Assembly: GCA_000733355.1 (NCBI GenBank)
Contig: JNVV01000012.1
Location: forward strand, 270,557 to 334,556
Origin: Falciphora oryzae
Lineage: Eukaryota > Ascomycota > Sordariomycetes > Magnaporthales > Magnaporthaceae
Direction: 5' to 3'
DNA: 64,000 bases
Part shown: piece by piece, positions 9,019 to 22,629 of the stretch
How positions within the stretch are numbered: the first letter of the stretch is position 1
Layout of the letters: each line of letters opens with the position of its first letter
Program-made: the position numbers and the translations under genes
The notes under the pieces: model-generated
The model's database searches: none
Told to the model about the DNA's origin: nothing
Seen by the model: only the letters and a program-made list of their open reading frames with translations

Positions 9019-10922
9019 GTCGTTTTGACCTATATTACTGCTCACTACTATTTTGTATGTTTCTTTTTCCCTCCAGGTCTGTCGTACGATAACGGCTCAA
9101 CCATTGCAAGCGTCACGGAAAGAACAAGACTTTTGCGCGCGTCAACTCCTGGCATTTGACATCGACGGGGCCGAGAGGCCTATAAGAGGCGCTCTCTCTA
9201 TCTCATCCGTCGGCATAAAAAAAGGAAGCAAAATGGGGGTATATAAAATGATCAAAAGAAAGGAGGCCGAGCTTTGCCTGCCCGTGCAGCTCCGGAAATA
9301 GAAGGGAAAATGCCAGCGAAAGGGGAAGAAGAAGAAGAAGAAGGATATTGGAGGAAGGCGGCGAGGGAAGATAGCACCTAGTCCCGAGCAAGACTAGACG
9401 AGGAGAGAGAAAGACAAAGAAAGAAAAAAAAAAAAGCAGACAAAAAACCACAAGGCCCAACACCCACAAACACCAACAAAAAAAGAACAGCAACCCCTTA
9501 AACACCGACCGACACCAGCCTTGTCCTCAACTGTCTTTGCCTGCTCTTCTAATTCTATCCGGCTCTCCGTGTCTCCCCTCGCCAGTTCTTGGCCTCCTCC
9601 TTTGTCTAGCCATCGACTAGGGAGTAAAAATAAAGAAAACAAAGCCCAGTTCCAAGCGCGCCGATCCATGTTTATTTTAAAAGCGTGTGGTTGTTTTTTT
9701 CTTCGTTTTTTGCTTTGGTTTGCTTTTGTGTAGCCCGATGCGCCACTTTGAAACCTATCCCTCCTCTTTAAACCCCTTCTCCATTTGGAGAAGCGGCTAC
9801 ATATACCCCTGAACAAAGAGCAGAAAGAAGAGGAAAAAAGGGGGAAACACGGGGGAGATTTGGAAGGGGTAAATAGTCAAAGGAAAAAAATAGGGGGAAA
9901 TTTGGCCGAGGTTGGAGACCATGCAACCCAACGAGAGAAAGGAAGACAAAAAAAGAACGCTGGTTTCGCTCCCACAAGATGCGAGAGCGGCGCCCAACGG
10001 TCCTTCTCCCGTGCGTTGTTCATCCCTCCATCCATCAGTATGGCAACAATGCCATATATATCTAAAGCCGAAGCCCCGGGTACAAAAGTGTTGAACATGT
10101 GAGAAGAGAATATGGAGAATAAAAATAAAGGAGAAAGGCGACTCCTTCATAGCAGCCTCGCAAGCCATCGAGGCCTGCGTCGTCCACTCTCCTCTCTCTG
10201 CTCCACTGCCCGCCATCGTATCAAACGAAAACGTTGAGACGTCCCCTACACTCATCCACCAACTCGAAACATCCCCTCGTCCCCTTTACACAAAACCATG
10301 AAACGTCGTTACCTCGTAGGCAAGCATCGTTCCGCGTGTGTTTGTTGCTGAAAATCAGGCCATTAACCGTCATGACGCTTTAAAAGTTGCGGGTTGGAAA
10401 AAAATGTCGTCGTCTTCCTTATCCACCTTTTGGGTATTCCAATCCACTTCAAAGTCTCCGTCATCATCTCTTTCGTCTGTTCTGTTGAAGCCTATGATCT
10501 TAGTCGTGCCCGAGCTCTCGGCTGGTTCCGCGACGTGGCTTGTTGGTGCCCAGGGCCCTCGAGGCCATGGCGGCAGAAACCCCTGGGGGCTGCTCTCGAT
10601 GCCGTGAAGCCGAGTGCCCCGTGACGCAGCCCAGCAATGGTTGGAGCGTGTTTTTGGGTGCTGGGCTGACGGCTGCTACGTCGGGTCTCAAGTGTTGCTT
10701 GGGACGTTGGTATTTGGTACCGATGGGTACAGGTTCAGAATCTGGCCCTGGAGCTGGCTAAAACCGCTGAGAGAGCTACGACTTCTGTGTCGCGACCTTG
10801 GTTGGTTCAAGCATTTGTATCGGTACCTGCGCAAGTGAGGATCCATTTTGTGAGCCTCTCATCTCAATACCCTCATCTTCCTTTCAAACATCGAAGGGGC
10901 AGTCTTGAAGGTGGTGAGAGCC
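9019..10922. other. Spacer without a recognisable gene
   Basis: Purine-rich and pyrimidine-rich tracts (for example 9300-9500) and short frames only. The part near 10900 probably contains the 3' UTR of the demethylase gene on the minus strand. Confidence 0.5.
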
Positions 10923-13900
10923 TTACGGTGACTGCGGCGGATCTGAAATCCTACGAAGTTGCTGCTTAAGCTGTTCCTCTGGCGACGGGTGATGCGATGT
11001 GGCGTTTGATGCCGGCGAGCCAGGCACCGACGGCGTCCCGGGCATGTGCTGGGACATGGACCCGCGGGATCCGGGGGGCGTCGACGGCACGTGGTGAGTC
11101 AGAGGGCTCATCGGTGGAGGCGTCGTCGGGTTCATTGTGAGGCCTGGCGTCGTGAATACAACATCGGCCGGCCCACCAAACGGTCCGACTGTTCGAGACT
11201 GGTCAGAACAAGTCGAACTGATCGGAGCGGCGTCTGAGCTGCCCTTACCTTGCGATGCGGGACCCATCGGGCCAATGGCGCCAAGCGGGCCCATGGGACC
11301 AATGGAGCCCAGAGGCAAGGGACCAAACATGTTCATCGACTCCAACGGGCCCAGAGGCCCGATGAAGGGCTGCCACAAAGGGCTGAACTGGGGCCGCATG
11401 TGCATGGGCGCTGTCGTGGGGGACACGGCCTCCCACGGGTCTAACAAGCTGAGAGAGGCCGCAGGGAAGTAGGAGGGCGGCGGCGGTGAGGCCTCATGCA
11501 TCATAGGGGACGTTGCTGAGAGATCAAGCGACAGCGACGACGGCGACTGTAATACCGAATCGGGCTGAGGGTTAGGGAACCTAAACGTGGTGTTGGGGGA
11601 GAGCTCGTCTTCGGCGCCGCCGTCGCTGTAGTTCAGGTGGCGCGCAGGCTTGCTCAGCCCCATGAGGCCACCCCCTAGCGTGAAACTGTTACCACGTCGG
11701 TGGACGCTCGCCCGCGCCTTGGAGGCCGACATCATCAGCTGCGACCGCAGGCTACCTTCGTAGCCGTTCGTGAAGCCACCCCAAGTGGCGTAAGGCGTGC
11801 GGTACTTGGACGAATCCCTGTTGTTCTGGACCTGGAAGAAAGTATACTTCTGGGCGATGCCTGGGGTTTGTGAAGCTTGCTGCGACGCCTGCTTCTGTGA
11901 CGTTTGTTGCAGCTGCTGTTGCTGAAGTTGCATCTTCTGCTGTTGCTGCTGCACGTACGGCGGCAGTGGCACCTTGGATTGCCGGGGAACGGGCTGTCCA
12001 TTCCCGCTGACGGTCTTCGCAACACTACTATGAGAGGAAGCAGGCAGAGAGTTCCGTCTCTGGATGACGGCAGCGTTTGGCTTGCTCCATGTCCTTGGAG
12101 GGGGCGGGCCAAGGGGGGCTCCGACAGCTGGACGAGCCGCGGATGAAGTTTGGCTGGGAAGTGAGATTGCAGAAGCTGAAGACGTAGTAGTGGAGAGCGA
12201 AAGTGAGGGCTTCTGGAACGACGAAGGGGTGGCAGTGTTCGTGATGGCCGAGGGGGTGACGGCGGCGGCCGGGGCAGGGCTGGGGGCGGGTGCAGATGGT
12301 ATTTTGAACCGTGACTCGGCTGTGGAGACAGTGGAAGGGGGAGATGTCTGGGAGGCAGGGAGGGCGGGAGGGGGCATGGCCCCCTTTGGTGCAAATGACT
12401 GGGGGGTAAAGGAAGTGGTGTCGTACGCCGACTTGCGCGGCTTGTACACATACGGCTTCTCTGTTTTGAGAGCGCCGGGCGGTAGTTTGGGCAGCGGGAT
12501 CGGGGTGTAGGACCTACGCGGCTCAGCCGACGACGACGGGACCGACGGACGCCGCACGGGCGGGGGCCGAGGGATCGTGTCGAGGAAGTTGCTTTTGGCG
12601 TTGTGCCGAGGCAGCGCCAGGTCCTCGGTGTACTGTGGCCGCAGGTCCGTCGACGCCGTACCCAGGTAGTGCCAGAGCTGCATCTCCTTGGCCAAGTCGA
12701 CGGCGACCTGCTCAGGGTTCTTGCACTCGTCCTTCTCGCAGGTGTGGAACTCAGCCCACTTGAAACCCTCGGCGAAGAGGTCGTCGGCGCGCGGGCGCTC
12801 CTCGCCCAGCCGACGTGTGGCGTGAATCTCAGCCTTGGCCTTTGTCGACGTCGGCATCGGCAGGGCGTTGCGCGACGCCTTGGGTAGCCTGAACTCGGAC
12901 GGGTCGGGCAGCAACAGCCACTTCCATTCCACCTCGACTCGGTCGCTATCCTGAGTTAGTCCTCTGCTCTTTCTATTGCCGTGAGTCGAGTTGTCGTACC
13001 CGTGTGGAATGATGTCCAGAAGTAGTGTCTCCTCGTCGGGTCTGTTTTCGACGACTACTCCGGCGAAAATATCCCCACGGTAGTATTGAACTTGGCATAT
13101 GGCGCCCTTCTCGAGGGCCGCCGCGCTCTCTCGGACGCGCGCGTTGCTCTCGAGCGCGTATCCGTCCAGTTTCTTGTCTCGCTTGACGCGGTGGAATCGA
13201 CAACTGAACTCGAAGGCCTGCTCCTTGTATTCAGTACCGTCCTCACCGAAAATGGGCACATCCGCCTCCTCGACAAAGACGCCGGCTGCCGCGGCGCACG
13301 TGCCGTGGTAGGACCTCGGGCACTTCTTCTGGGAGCACTGGAAACACGCGCCCCTCTTGGAGCGGCAGTACAGGCACTTGAGCTCTAAGCGCGCCTTGCT
13401 GATGTTGGCCACGTTGGCCACCGTGTCTTGACCATCCACAGTCTCGATGTAAGGCTCAGGAAGATAGAGAGCACAAAGACGGTGGGCTTTGCGTCCATCG
13501 TCCGTCGGCAGAATCTCGGAGCCCGGGATGTTGTTCGGGCACAGGCAGCACGGCGGCTCCACATGCGACCTAATGCGGAGTCTGATCTTCTTGATCTTGG
13601 GCTGGCCCTCGATGTCGTCCCCGGTTCTCTTCCTCTTGCGACCCGGAGCCCTGACCCGCACAACAATGCCCGAAGGAGGAGTAGGCAGGCCAGCCATGGC
13701 CACATCATTGTCTTCATCTTCGTCGTCATCATCATACTCGTCCTCCGTCTCCTCGTACTCGGTGCTCTCTCCGCGGAGTTTTCGCTCAATCTCGTACACG
13801 TCGACCCAGACGCTGTCCTGAGCCTGCGCACACTCACACTTCTTGGCAATCTTGCCCATGGGAAGCCAGGTGTCCAAGGCAAAGTTGACAGCCTCGGCGC

Positions 13901-15632
13901 AGTTGTATCCGAGGTTGTAGCCCGAGTGGTATCCATACGGATACGTAACCACGAACTCGCCAGGGTATGAGACGCACTTGTTCACCTTGATGTTGTAGTA
14001 CTGCTGCAGGTGAGCAGGCGAGATCAGGAATGCCTTGTGACGCAAGAACTGGTCGCAGGCCTTGGCCTCGGTAGGCCAGATGCTCTTCATGGCGGCCTCA
14101 AACCGACGCGCATCGCCCTGAGAGATGCTGTACCACTGCTTGGGCGCGCCGAAGTGGAGGTAGTTGATGCTGTATAGATCCACATCCTCGAGGTGCCAGG
14201 CAAACGTGGCCTTCCACATACCCAAGTAGAGGTAGGCCGTGTTGACCCCGGGAACCCTGGTCCCAAGGACATCCAGGAGGTTCGGCAGCTTGTTAAGGTT
14301 CCAGAGATCGGTCGATTCGTGGAACAGTGTGCCAGGAAGATCGGCGCCGTAGAGCGGCTGCGCATAGGTGAGGGTCTTCCAATATGTGCGCTCCAACTCC
14401 TCGCAGCGCTCCGGCGTGTAGTCCGAAATGTCCATGTGATAGTCCCAATCCTTGAACGCGGCCTCGTCAATCATGGCAGAGCCCTCGCGCCTGATGTACT
14501 TGCGACGAGCCGAGGTGGACTGGATCTTGGGCTTGGCCTGTGTGACGCCTCCCATGCGGCGAGGCACATTAGACATGATCTCGTCGTCATCATCCTCCTC
14601 GATCTTGATTCCGGGCTCGGTCTCGATGGTCTCGGCAACCGAGCCCTCCTCGGCGTTGGGGGACTCGGGCGTCATTGGCCGCGGCTCGGGCTCGGCAGTG
14701 GACTCATTCCTGGAGCTGGCAACGCTCCTCCCTCGACCCCGGCCCCGACGGCCAGCCCTCCGACCGCGAGTAGCCGGCGCGGAAGCCGCCGTCGTCGTCG
14801 TTGCGGGCTTGGGCTTGGGCGCAGGCTTGGGCTTATCGGCGTTTGCGCGACGCTCACCCCTGCGTGCGGGTGGCTGGTGCTCGCTCTGGTCACAGAGCTG
14901 CCTCCATTGGGGAAGGTTGTAGGAGCGCTGGTGCAGGATGTTGACCTGACGATAGGTCCCATTGGAGCCCATGATGTCTTGCTTGATAGGCTCTCGCACT
15001 CGAATGGTCTTGACGAGATCATCAATCGGGGGCAGCGAATCTTTCCACTCCTGAGGGGGGATGATCTTGATGATTCCGGACTTCATGCCATAGGGATCGA
15101 CTTTTCCCATCTGCGAGCATTTCGAGGAGGCCAGTTAGCATAGGTGTTATAGGGAGTGTAGAGAGGTGGTGTATCACAATGTTGTAAGGGCGAGTGCTAA
15201 GTCTAGTTCGGCACCTGAGACGGGGCGAGGGTCTAGCAACTTATTTCCGACGCGGATGTTGGCACGACATACAAAGCGTTTGAAGTCCCGGAACTGGGCC
15301 ATAGTCGGACGGAAGACGGGAACGGTGCCGGACCATTCGGCCGGAAGGACTGGGCCGATGTCATCGTCGTCAGGGTTAGGCTGAGGCCCGGCCGGGGGAT
15401 CAGCCGGAATGTCAGCCGGGGGCGCATGGTTTGAGAGGATGGGGATGTCGTCCGGCTGCAGGTCGTCGGCGAGGGCGTCGTCGAGGTCGCTGAGCTCCGA
15501 GTCGCTGCCGTCGAGCTTCATGGCATTGTTGCTGTCCGGGGGCGAGTGCAGGCCGGTGGGCTTTGCGGCGGCCGGGGCGACGACGGCGATTGTGTCGGCC
15601 GACGCGACGTGGTCGGCGTCTTCGTTGGACAT
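10923..15632 (-). CDS. JmjN/JmjC histone demethylase, KDM4 (Rph1-like) type
   Basis: Two exons (15632-15273 and 15110-10923) with a GTATGT...GCAG intron at 15111-15272 encode 1515 aa. JmjN is split by the intron: VPVFRPTMAQFRDFKRF ends exon 1, and DPYGMKSGIIKIIPP follows. A basic/acidic disordered linker leads to JmjC (about 390-540), with the Fe(II) ligands HLE (about 422) and the His of GYHSGYNLG (about 513). An extended PHD finger follows (about 639-760, CCLCPN to CRFHR), then a Tudor-like strand set (about 787-825), then a long Pro/Gln/Ser-rich tail with Gly-Pro-Met repeats. KDM4 enzymes demethylate H3K9/H3K36 methyl-lysine in the nucleus using 2-oxoglutarate; the domain order is diagnostic of that group. 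The ATG at 15632 is used because the frame extends upstream only to a TTG. Substrate preference cannot be read. Confidence 0.92.
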
Positions 15633-18600
15633 GATCGCGGCAGCAGGTTCGGAAGGTCGGGGTGCTTCCAGGCGACCAATCCCCAACGCAGGGGGGCCGG
15701 GATTTGGATGGGCGGCGCGACTCCCTCCAGGCCGGCGGTGGTGGGCGAGGCTGTTATTTTGGTTGGCGTCGTTTCAACTGGCTCGGGCGGGAAAATCACG
15801 CAGGGAAGGAAGGCTGGGCTGGGCAGAGGCAAGCGCTGGCTGCTCGAGAGCAACGCAGGCAGCTCTGTCGGGGCGTCGATTTGGGTTTGACAAGCGCAGG
15901 CAGGCTTTGGTAGGTTTGGATGTGGGTTGGTGGTGTGATTTGTCCCAGAGGCAGCCCTGTGCAATGCAGCGATGCGATTGATGAATGGGCTGGCAGTGCT
16001 GCTCAGTGGTGCCTGCCCTGATGGCAGCTTGCTGGGAAGGGTGGTGGTGGTATGTGCGTTGCGTTCGTGCGTGCAGTCCAAGTGCTTTCGCTAGCGTAGC
16101 CCGGTGGGTCGATTCCTGTGCAATCTGAGCTGAGGGGCGAGTTGGAGAGCTGCTGCTGGGTCTGTCTGCGATGTCCAAGTCCAGTCGCAGCTCAGGATTC
16201 GACGGAATTAATGGAGAAGGCAAGCAGTAGCAGCAGCAGCAGCAGCAGGCAAGCAGAGCGAGTAGAGGCGCGCAACAAGGAGCGAGACTTGCTGCAGCAG
16301 CTAACCATCTGCAACAAGCGCAGGGCACGTCCTGCACCTAGCACGCACACAGTCGCCGATTCGCGCACTGTCGCAAAACCTGGCTGGCCGCCCCAGCCCG
16401 CAGGTTTCCGCTTAGAATGCCAGCCGAATCTTAGTCCCTCGAAGTGGATGCCCAGTGTGTTAACTCGCGAAGGCTGAGCCAGACCGGGGATGGCACCAAC
16501 GATGATCCGTTGTGCTGTCTTGTCCCTGAGATGCAGGCTGCCTTTGGCCAAGGGGCGAAGGGAGGTTCTGGCAATGGCTATGGGCAACACGCGAGACAGC
16601 TCTCGATCTCCAACGTGCTAGGCACGAAAAATAAGTTATTTGACTTTTTATGGACACGCAGTTTTGCACTCCGGGACACCCCTGGCATAAAATTGTGATG
16701 TTGTGTTAATTTTTTTTTCTCCCCTTCTCCGTTCGCCTTCCCCTGTTTCTTTCTCTCGGGCGGGCCGCAAGCGACATCCCCGACACGATCGAGGCTACCA
16801 GCGAACTCCATGGAACCGCCACGAGCCTCCGTTGGTGTGTATGGACGCTTGGTCTGGGGATGCTCGAGATACGGGGACACACCTACCCCTTGACGTCCTC
16901 TTCCGTCGCTAGATAAATGGCGGCAGCATCAGCAGCGGCGCTCTTCATGTATCTTTGCCACATAAAGCCGCAGGTCATGTACGCCAAGTTTCTCCCAAAA
17001 GAGACGGGCGGTTGGCGACCGGGGGGCTCGTCGGCCCTGGTCAAAACGGGACGGGAGCCTGCCTCTGGGCGCAACGAATGCCTGGGTAGCGCGAAAGAGC
17101 GCAGTTGATATCGAGAGGCGCCTCGTCCTGCGTGGCGGACCCGCTTGTCTGCTCCCCACGTCGTCATATCACAGCGCATGGACGCTCACCGCCCCCGATC
17201 ACACACACACACTCGCACACCCACCCTCCCCACCATGAGAGATGGATGGACTCGCGAAGGAGGGGTCCAGCCCAGGGCCTGCCGCGAACGCACCGCCGAG
17301 GCAGGCTGGTTTTTTCCCCTCCCCAAATGCCGCAGGTGAGATCTCGAATCAAAGCCTGGCCTATGTTTCAGGAAATATGGAGTTGCAAGGCCATTTTTCC
17401 CGCCAGCAAATACCAGTTGCTTTGGCCAAAAGCAGCACAGGCGAGCAGGTAGTGCTGCCTCGAGAGCTTCGGCGGGCCATGGTTGCTCCTATCTCGGAGC
17501 ATCCCCGGGAGATTTGGGCGACAACCACGAGCAGCAGCAACCGCACCACACATCATCAAAAGACTCATACTTCTTTGCACGGCATGCCGCCAACCACGAG
17601 CAGCTATCGCCCTAGGTTCCACGGATCATGAGATCTGAGTCCGACGTCAACGAGTGAGAGGTGTGCAAATCTAAAATGATAATGGAGAATAATAAAAAGG
17701 AAGCAGAAGAAAAAAGGAGGAAGAAAAAAACGGCCTGTCTCGTGTCTGCCCGCCTGCACATCACCACTAGCACGCACTTGTCACCATCAATCGAGGGGTT
17801 GGTTGGAGGGGAAGGCTCGCTCTCTCGTTTGCCTAGCCAAGCGATTGTTTTGGCAAGACCCGACAATGCCCGCTGCGAATCCCTTCTCGTTTTCTCTCCT
17901 TCCTTTCTTTTCTTTTCTTTTTTTTTTTTTCTTCCTCTCCTATTCGACACCGTCGGCATTGCAGCTGCAGCGTTGTGTTGTTGCTCAATATTTCATTCCG
18001 TTACCCCTCCATTCCCCCCATTTCATGTTCGCTGTCGCTGCGTAATATCAAAAAAAATTTTCTCTGCTGCATCTTGTGAGCACCAATGGCAGGCCTGTCG
18101 TGGCCCATCAGGTTCTTCGTTTTTCCACCCTCGGGCCAGACCACAGCCAAGTGCAGCTGCAGTGCCGACTCGAACCGTGTCGACCCTTGACCGAGACCAG
18201 GCTGTGTGTGGGTGGGGTCGCCGCGGGCGGGTCTGGGGACTCCACATGTACAAAGAAGCATGAAGCGATCTTGGCCGCGTCCAACTCTTGGTTGGAGCCA
18301 ATGCACGCCACGGCGGCCTGCGTCCTGCCTGAGGCATTTGGCGCCCGATCTGAGTCACGGCAGCTGGTGTTGGTGTGCGTCGGGCGTCGTTGTCCAAATT
18401 CAGGCTAAAGTCCCTGCCCGGTCGAGGGAAGGATCCAATTCCAGCAGCTCCTAGCTGCGCTGCACGTCACTAGCACGTGCCAAGCTAACATAGCTCCGAG
18501 ATGACAAAGCAGGAGCTCCAGCCTCAACGTCTGTGCCCATTTTGGGCATCGGGAATGCGACGCGGCTGAGCTTATCCCTTATCTTCCCCTTATCTTCCAT

Positions 18601-20194
18601 ACGCAGATGTGATGTTGGTTGACGGCCAGTTGTCAAAGGAGAAAAACCAAAGGGCCGGATGTGAGGAGTCCTCTCGCATTCACCAATTTCCAGACGCATC
18701 ACCCCGTCTTTGTCCTCCCAAGTCCCTGAATCACTCGCTTATCATCAAACGAGGGGCGATGGGCCGGCGCGCAATGCGCAGTGACGCGAGTGGAAAAGTG
18801 TCCACCTTCCTCAAACGTCCGAGCCCGGGCCGGGCCGACCACGGGGGTGCTGGACCGCCCGGGACTTTTCGGAGGGACCGGTCGGCCGGAGGAGATGGTG
18901 CATCGCCTCCCGCCCGGGGGCTTTTTGCTTTGCAGGGACTGCTTCGGACCGTCGCGCATTCTTCTGCTTGTAGAGTCTTTCAGGCATCACTGGACGGTCA
19001 TGGTGTTCAGAAGAAAAAAAAGCAACGAAAACTGCATTCCCTGTAGGAATGGTCCTCAAAAACGGGTCTGCGCATTGCGATGATTCTGAAGAGTCTGCCT
19101 TGGCGGCAGGGACGCTCCGCCTCCACATAAGTTCCAATCCATGTACCTGATACCATCATATGTCGTCGTCAGAAGATTACGGTCGCCTGTGAGGATACCT
19201 TTAGTGTTGGTGACACAGTCATGCCCCAGATATTGCTCCACGAAGTCCAGTTAGGAAGAGTCACATCACGCTGAATCCTGCGTACTTTTTTTTCGCAAGC
19301 CAGTGAGCTCTAAAGCTACCTGCGCAACCACAAGCCACCACCCATTATTCCGGCCAGGCGTGGTATTTGGCAGCGGCACGCAGTCGAGGTGTTGGCCCAC
19401 TGCGCCGGCTTAGAAAGAAGGTCTCCATGGTGCAGCCCTTGACAAGAAGACGATCTTCCCGCAGAAACTTCAGGGGGGCAAGGGGTTTGAATTGGGGATG
19501 CTGATGGCATAGTTATACGCTGGAATACCAGATAAACATAAAAAAGAAAGGGAAGAGGATGAATAAAACGACGGATGACCTACGCGGCGGCATGGGTTGC
19601 TGGGCGCCTTCGAGTTTCTTCTTTCGCCTTTGCCTGGAACTAGGTAGAGACACGCCACACCTAAAATACGAGGCAACTTTGCTGCCTACATACAACATCT
19701 CGATAGCCTCATTATCTACCACCGTAGATAGCTTCGTGTAAGATACTGTAAAGCCTCGGACCAGGGTAATCTGACCACAGCGCCCCCAGTAGAACGGACT
19801 ACGGGACGGCGCGGGTGCCAAATCGGCGGGGCGGCCTCCAGATCTTGTACTGAATGAACGAGGCCATTCCCAATTCACCGCTCTCTTCCCGGCCATATCA
19901 TCGCTTCCTTCCTTCCCTTTACGTCCCAATTTGCCCACCAAGCCACATAAAAGCCTCTCTCCTTCTCGCCTCTGCTCTTCAGCCTCGTGCGCCGTCTCTC
20001 GACCAACCCGAGTCTTGCCGCCCAGCCCAGGCACATCCTGCACAGCCTGGCCTATACCCTACATCTAGAGTCTCGCTGTCATCTCTTACCCGAGCTCGTC
20101 TCTCGAATGAAGCGTCCGCTGGGAAACCCCTGCTCTGCCACCCAAGCTTTCCTACCTTACCTAGATTCTCTGCAAAATCCTCAGGCACCGCAAG
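15633..20194. other. 4.5-kb gene-poor region
   Basis: No domain-bearing frame on either strand. It contains a (CAG)n run (16231-16248), long T/C tracts (about 17905-17935) and purine tracts (17690-17735). The left part should carry the promoter and leader of the demethylase, the right part that of the F-box gene. Non-coding transcripts cannot be judged from sequence alone. Confidence 0.45.
16231..16248 (+). repeat. (CAG)n microsatellite
   Basis: Six uninterrupted CAG units, with related AGCAG(T) units on the left side. Confidence 0.85.
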
Positions 20195-20968
20195 ATGTCG
20201 TTTGGACAGAGGCTTGAGTATTTGATGGATTCGATGATAGGGTCCTGCAGGCGCCGACTGTGTCTGGATCCCTTATCCGATAAACCCTCCCAGCACCAGC
20301 CTGTCGTCCAGCATGCGCCGGCGCGAAGTTCCCAACAAGCTCCTGCCCTACAGATCCCCACAAGAACCAAGCCGCGAGGATCTAAGAGCACAAAGGAACC
20401 ATCCCTCTCCCGGCTCGAGACACTGCCGGCGGAACTAAAGACGGAGATATGCTCTTACCTAGACTACAAATCTGTCCTGAATGTCTCGATGGCGAGCAGA
20501 CGACTGTAAGTACCACCTCAACGCCCTCTGGCTGCTCCCTTGAACCGAACCCGTCTGACATGTCATACTCGCCGCCACCACTGCAGCCACCACGACATCG
20601 GCCCAGCGCGGTGCGACGCCGGCGTCAGGGCCGAGTTCCTCGTCCGCGCCCAGGGCTTCAAAAAGCACTGGCCCACAGGAGCCTTCGAGTTCAAGTACCA
20701 GCGAGCCAAGGACGGCGTCATCCGGCGCCGGGTGGTGAAGACACCCTCGGGAAGGCACGGAAACTTGGCGTGTTTCCGCTGCAACAAGGTCTTGGCAGCC
20801 GAGAACTTTTCCCAACGCCGACGCTGCGACCGGGCGAGCCGCTTCTGCCTGAAATGCGGCCGCGCCGCGTCAGCCGAGGCGCTGGCGCGCGGCCGGGAGA
20901 CGAGACGGCGTAACCGGGCTGCCCGGCTGGCAGGAGCCTCTGGGGAGGCCGCGGACTCCAGCAAGTAG
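20195..20968 (+). CDS. Small F-box protein with CxxC zinc-ribbon-like motif
   Basis: Two exons (20195-20505, 20587-20968) give 230 aa. The 81-nt intron (GTAAGT...CTGCAG) closes the frame across the F-box. The F-box starts at about residue 70: LSRLETLPAELKTEICSYLD, then LNVSMASRRL at the splice point. The C-terminal half has CFRCNKVL, then C...FCLKCG, a Cys4 pattern common in small Pezizomycotina F-box proteins, followed by an Arg-rich tail. F-box proteins bind Skp1 and recruit targets to SCF ubiquitin ligases; the target here is unknown. The C-terminal region after the F-box carries no LRR or WD repeats. The ATG at 20195 has A at -3. Confidence 0.8.
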
Positions 20969-22079
20969 CTTGGGAGTGATACTGATAATCCGCAGCTACT
21001 TGACAACCAAGGAAAACAAGGGCGTAACAAGGATTGGAGAGCAGATATCAAGCAAAAGAGCTGATCTAGACGGGCGATGAGAAAATACAGGCGTTGATAT
21101 TGCGATTGTCTTTGGAGTTTGGGAAGGGACATATCGTCGACTTGATAGCAGATGCGGTGCATACACATCTCTAGCATTTTAACAGAATTATTTGAAAGTC
21201 CTTCGAGAGGTAACACGACGAAAAAGTCACACCCATCGTTTCCTCGACTGTCTGTAGGATCAAGAGAGGTGGTGCTATTCAAACAGGTGATTTGTTTGCT
21301 GAAAGACAGGAATCGATAAGAAGGCTTGATGCCTTCCCAAAACATCGATTGGCCAAATATGGAAAATTCTCCGTGTTAGTTGCCCGACTCGGTGCCGGCA
21401 AAACAAAGGATCCGAGCGAACACAATGGAGAAGAATGTGAGATTTGAGATTCGACATTTGACCCAGGCCCCAGAAGCAAAGCGCCCGTTTCAGGGGCTCA
21501 GGCCAACAGGCGTCGAAATAGGATCCAATCATGTGGGCGGATGCAGCCTCAAAAGGTCGCAACGGCCCAACTGCAGAGCCCCCCTCCTCCATTGTCGCTG
21601 TCGCTCTGCAATTTAAACAAAGGTGGTCCCGTCCCGCCGTCGCTTTTTTCTTGTTTCCCCTTGTCGCGTCGCGCGCATGCCAGCTAGGGGGTCTCGATCT
21701 TGTTTCAAAAGAGCCGCGCTGCTAAAAAGCTCGGCCACACACAACCTTAGACGCAACCTCACACAGCTCAGCCTGCTGAGCGCCTTGGGTGCGAGGGCTG
21801 GCGAGGCTGGAGGCGCGCTTGGATTGGTCAGCGGGAGCCTGTTTGCGTCATACTTGGACGAGCGGCTCGGGACACCAACCAGCCTATCACAGCCCAAGGA
21901 AGGGTGGTTCGAGCCGGCTTCCGTCCAAGCAGAGGCATGGGCTGGAACCAGACCCACCAATGTGTTTTGAAAACTTCACCAAAGGAACTGCCGAGGAACG
22001 GATTCGCGGTTCCTTCATCTCTCGACTCTTGTCTCATATCTGCCAATCATCACCATCACCGTCGTCATTTTCCTCCCGG

Positions 22080-22114
<35 letters not shown>

Positions 22115-22447
22115 CCGCCTCGCGTTCAGGAAACGAACAAAAAAAAAAAAAACCCCGACAAACCGCATCGTTTGCGACGAAGAAACGGCCCCACGCAAAG
22201 CGCGACTCGCGGGCTTGTTCAAACCGACGTGTTTGCGCTGCGCGAGCCCCAGCACAGAGTGGCGAAGTGCTCCAGATGATGGATGCTAGCGAGAGTCTGG
22301 AGTGGGCTGTCATGGACGCTGTCAGGGCCGACTGGACAGTTGATAGCAAGCGCACTGGCCAGGGCTTTGATGTACCCCACTCCCATCGGCAGTCGTCGAT
22401 GGATCATCTGCTGCATAGATGCGGAAAGAAAAAGCACGAAGAAAAGC
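20969..22447. other. Spacer with homopolymer tracts before the assembly gap
   Basis: No gene recognised. It contains a 29-nt T run (22084-22112) followed by an A run (about 22139-22152), which together can pair as a hairpin. Confidence 0.5.
22084..22152 (+). repeat. T29 tract and facing A tract
   Basis: T at 22084-22112 and A at about 22139-22152, separated by roughly 26 nt. Length in the real genome may differ because homopolymers are error-prone. Confidence 0.8.
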
Positions 22448-22629
22448 NNNNNNNNNNNNNNNNNNNNNNNNNNNNNNNNNNNNNNNNNNNNNNNNNNNNN
22501 NNNNNNNNNNNNNNNNNNNNNNNNNNNNNNNNNNNNNNNNNNNNNNNNNNNNNNNNNNNNNNNNNNNNNNNNNNNNNNNNNNNNNNNNNNNNNNNNNNNN
22601 NNNNNNNNNNNNNNNNNNNNNNNNNNNNN
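22448..22629. other. Assembly gap (182 N)
   Basis: A run of N. Open frames that cross it are artefacts. Confidence 1.

Noticed and set aside
14193..15143. 316-codon + strand frame
   Set aside because: Antisense of the demethylase exon; GC-rich shadow without domains.
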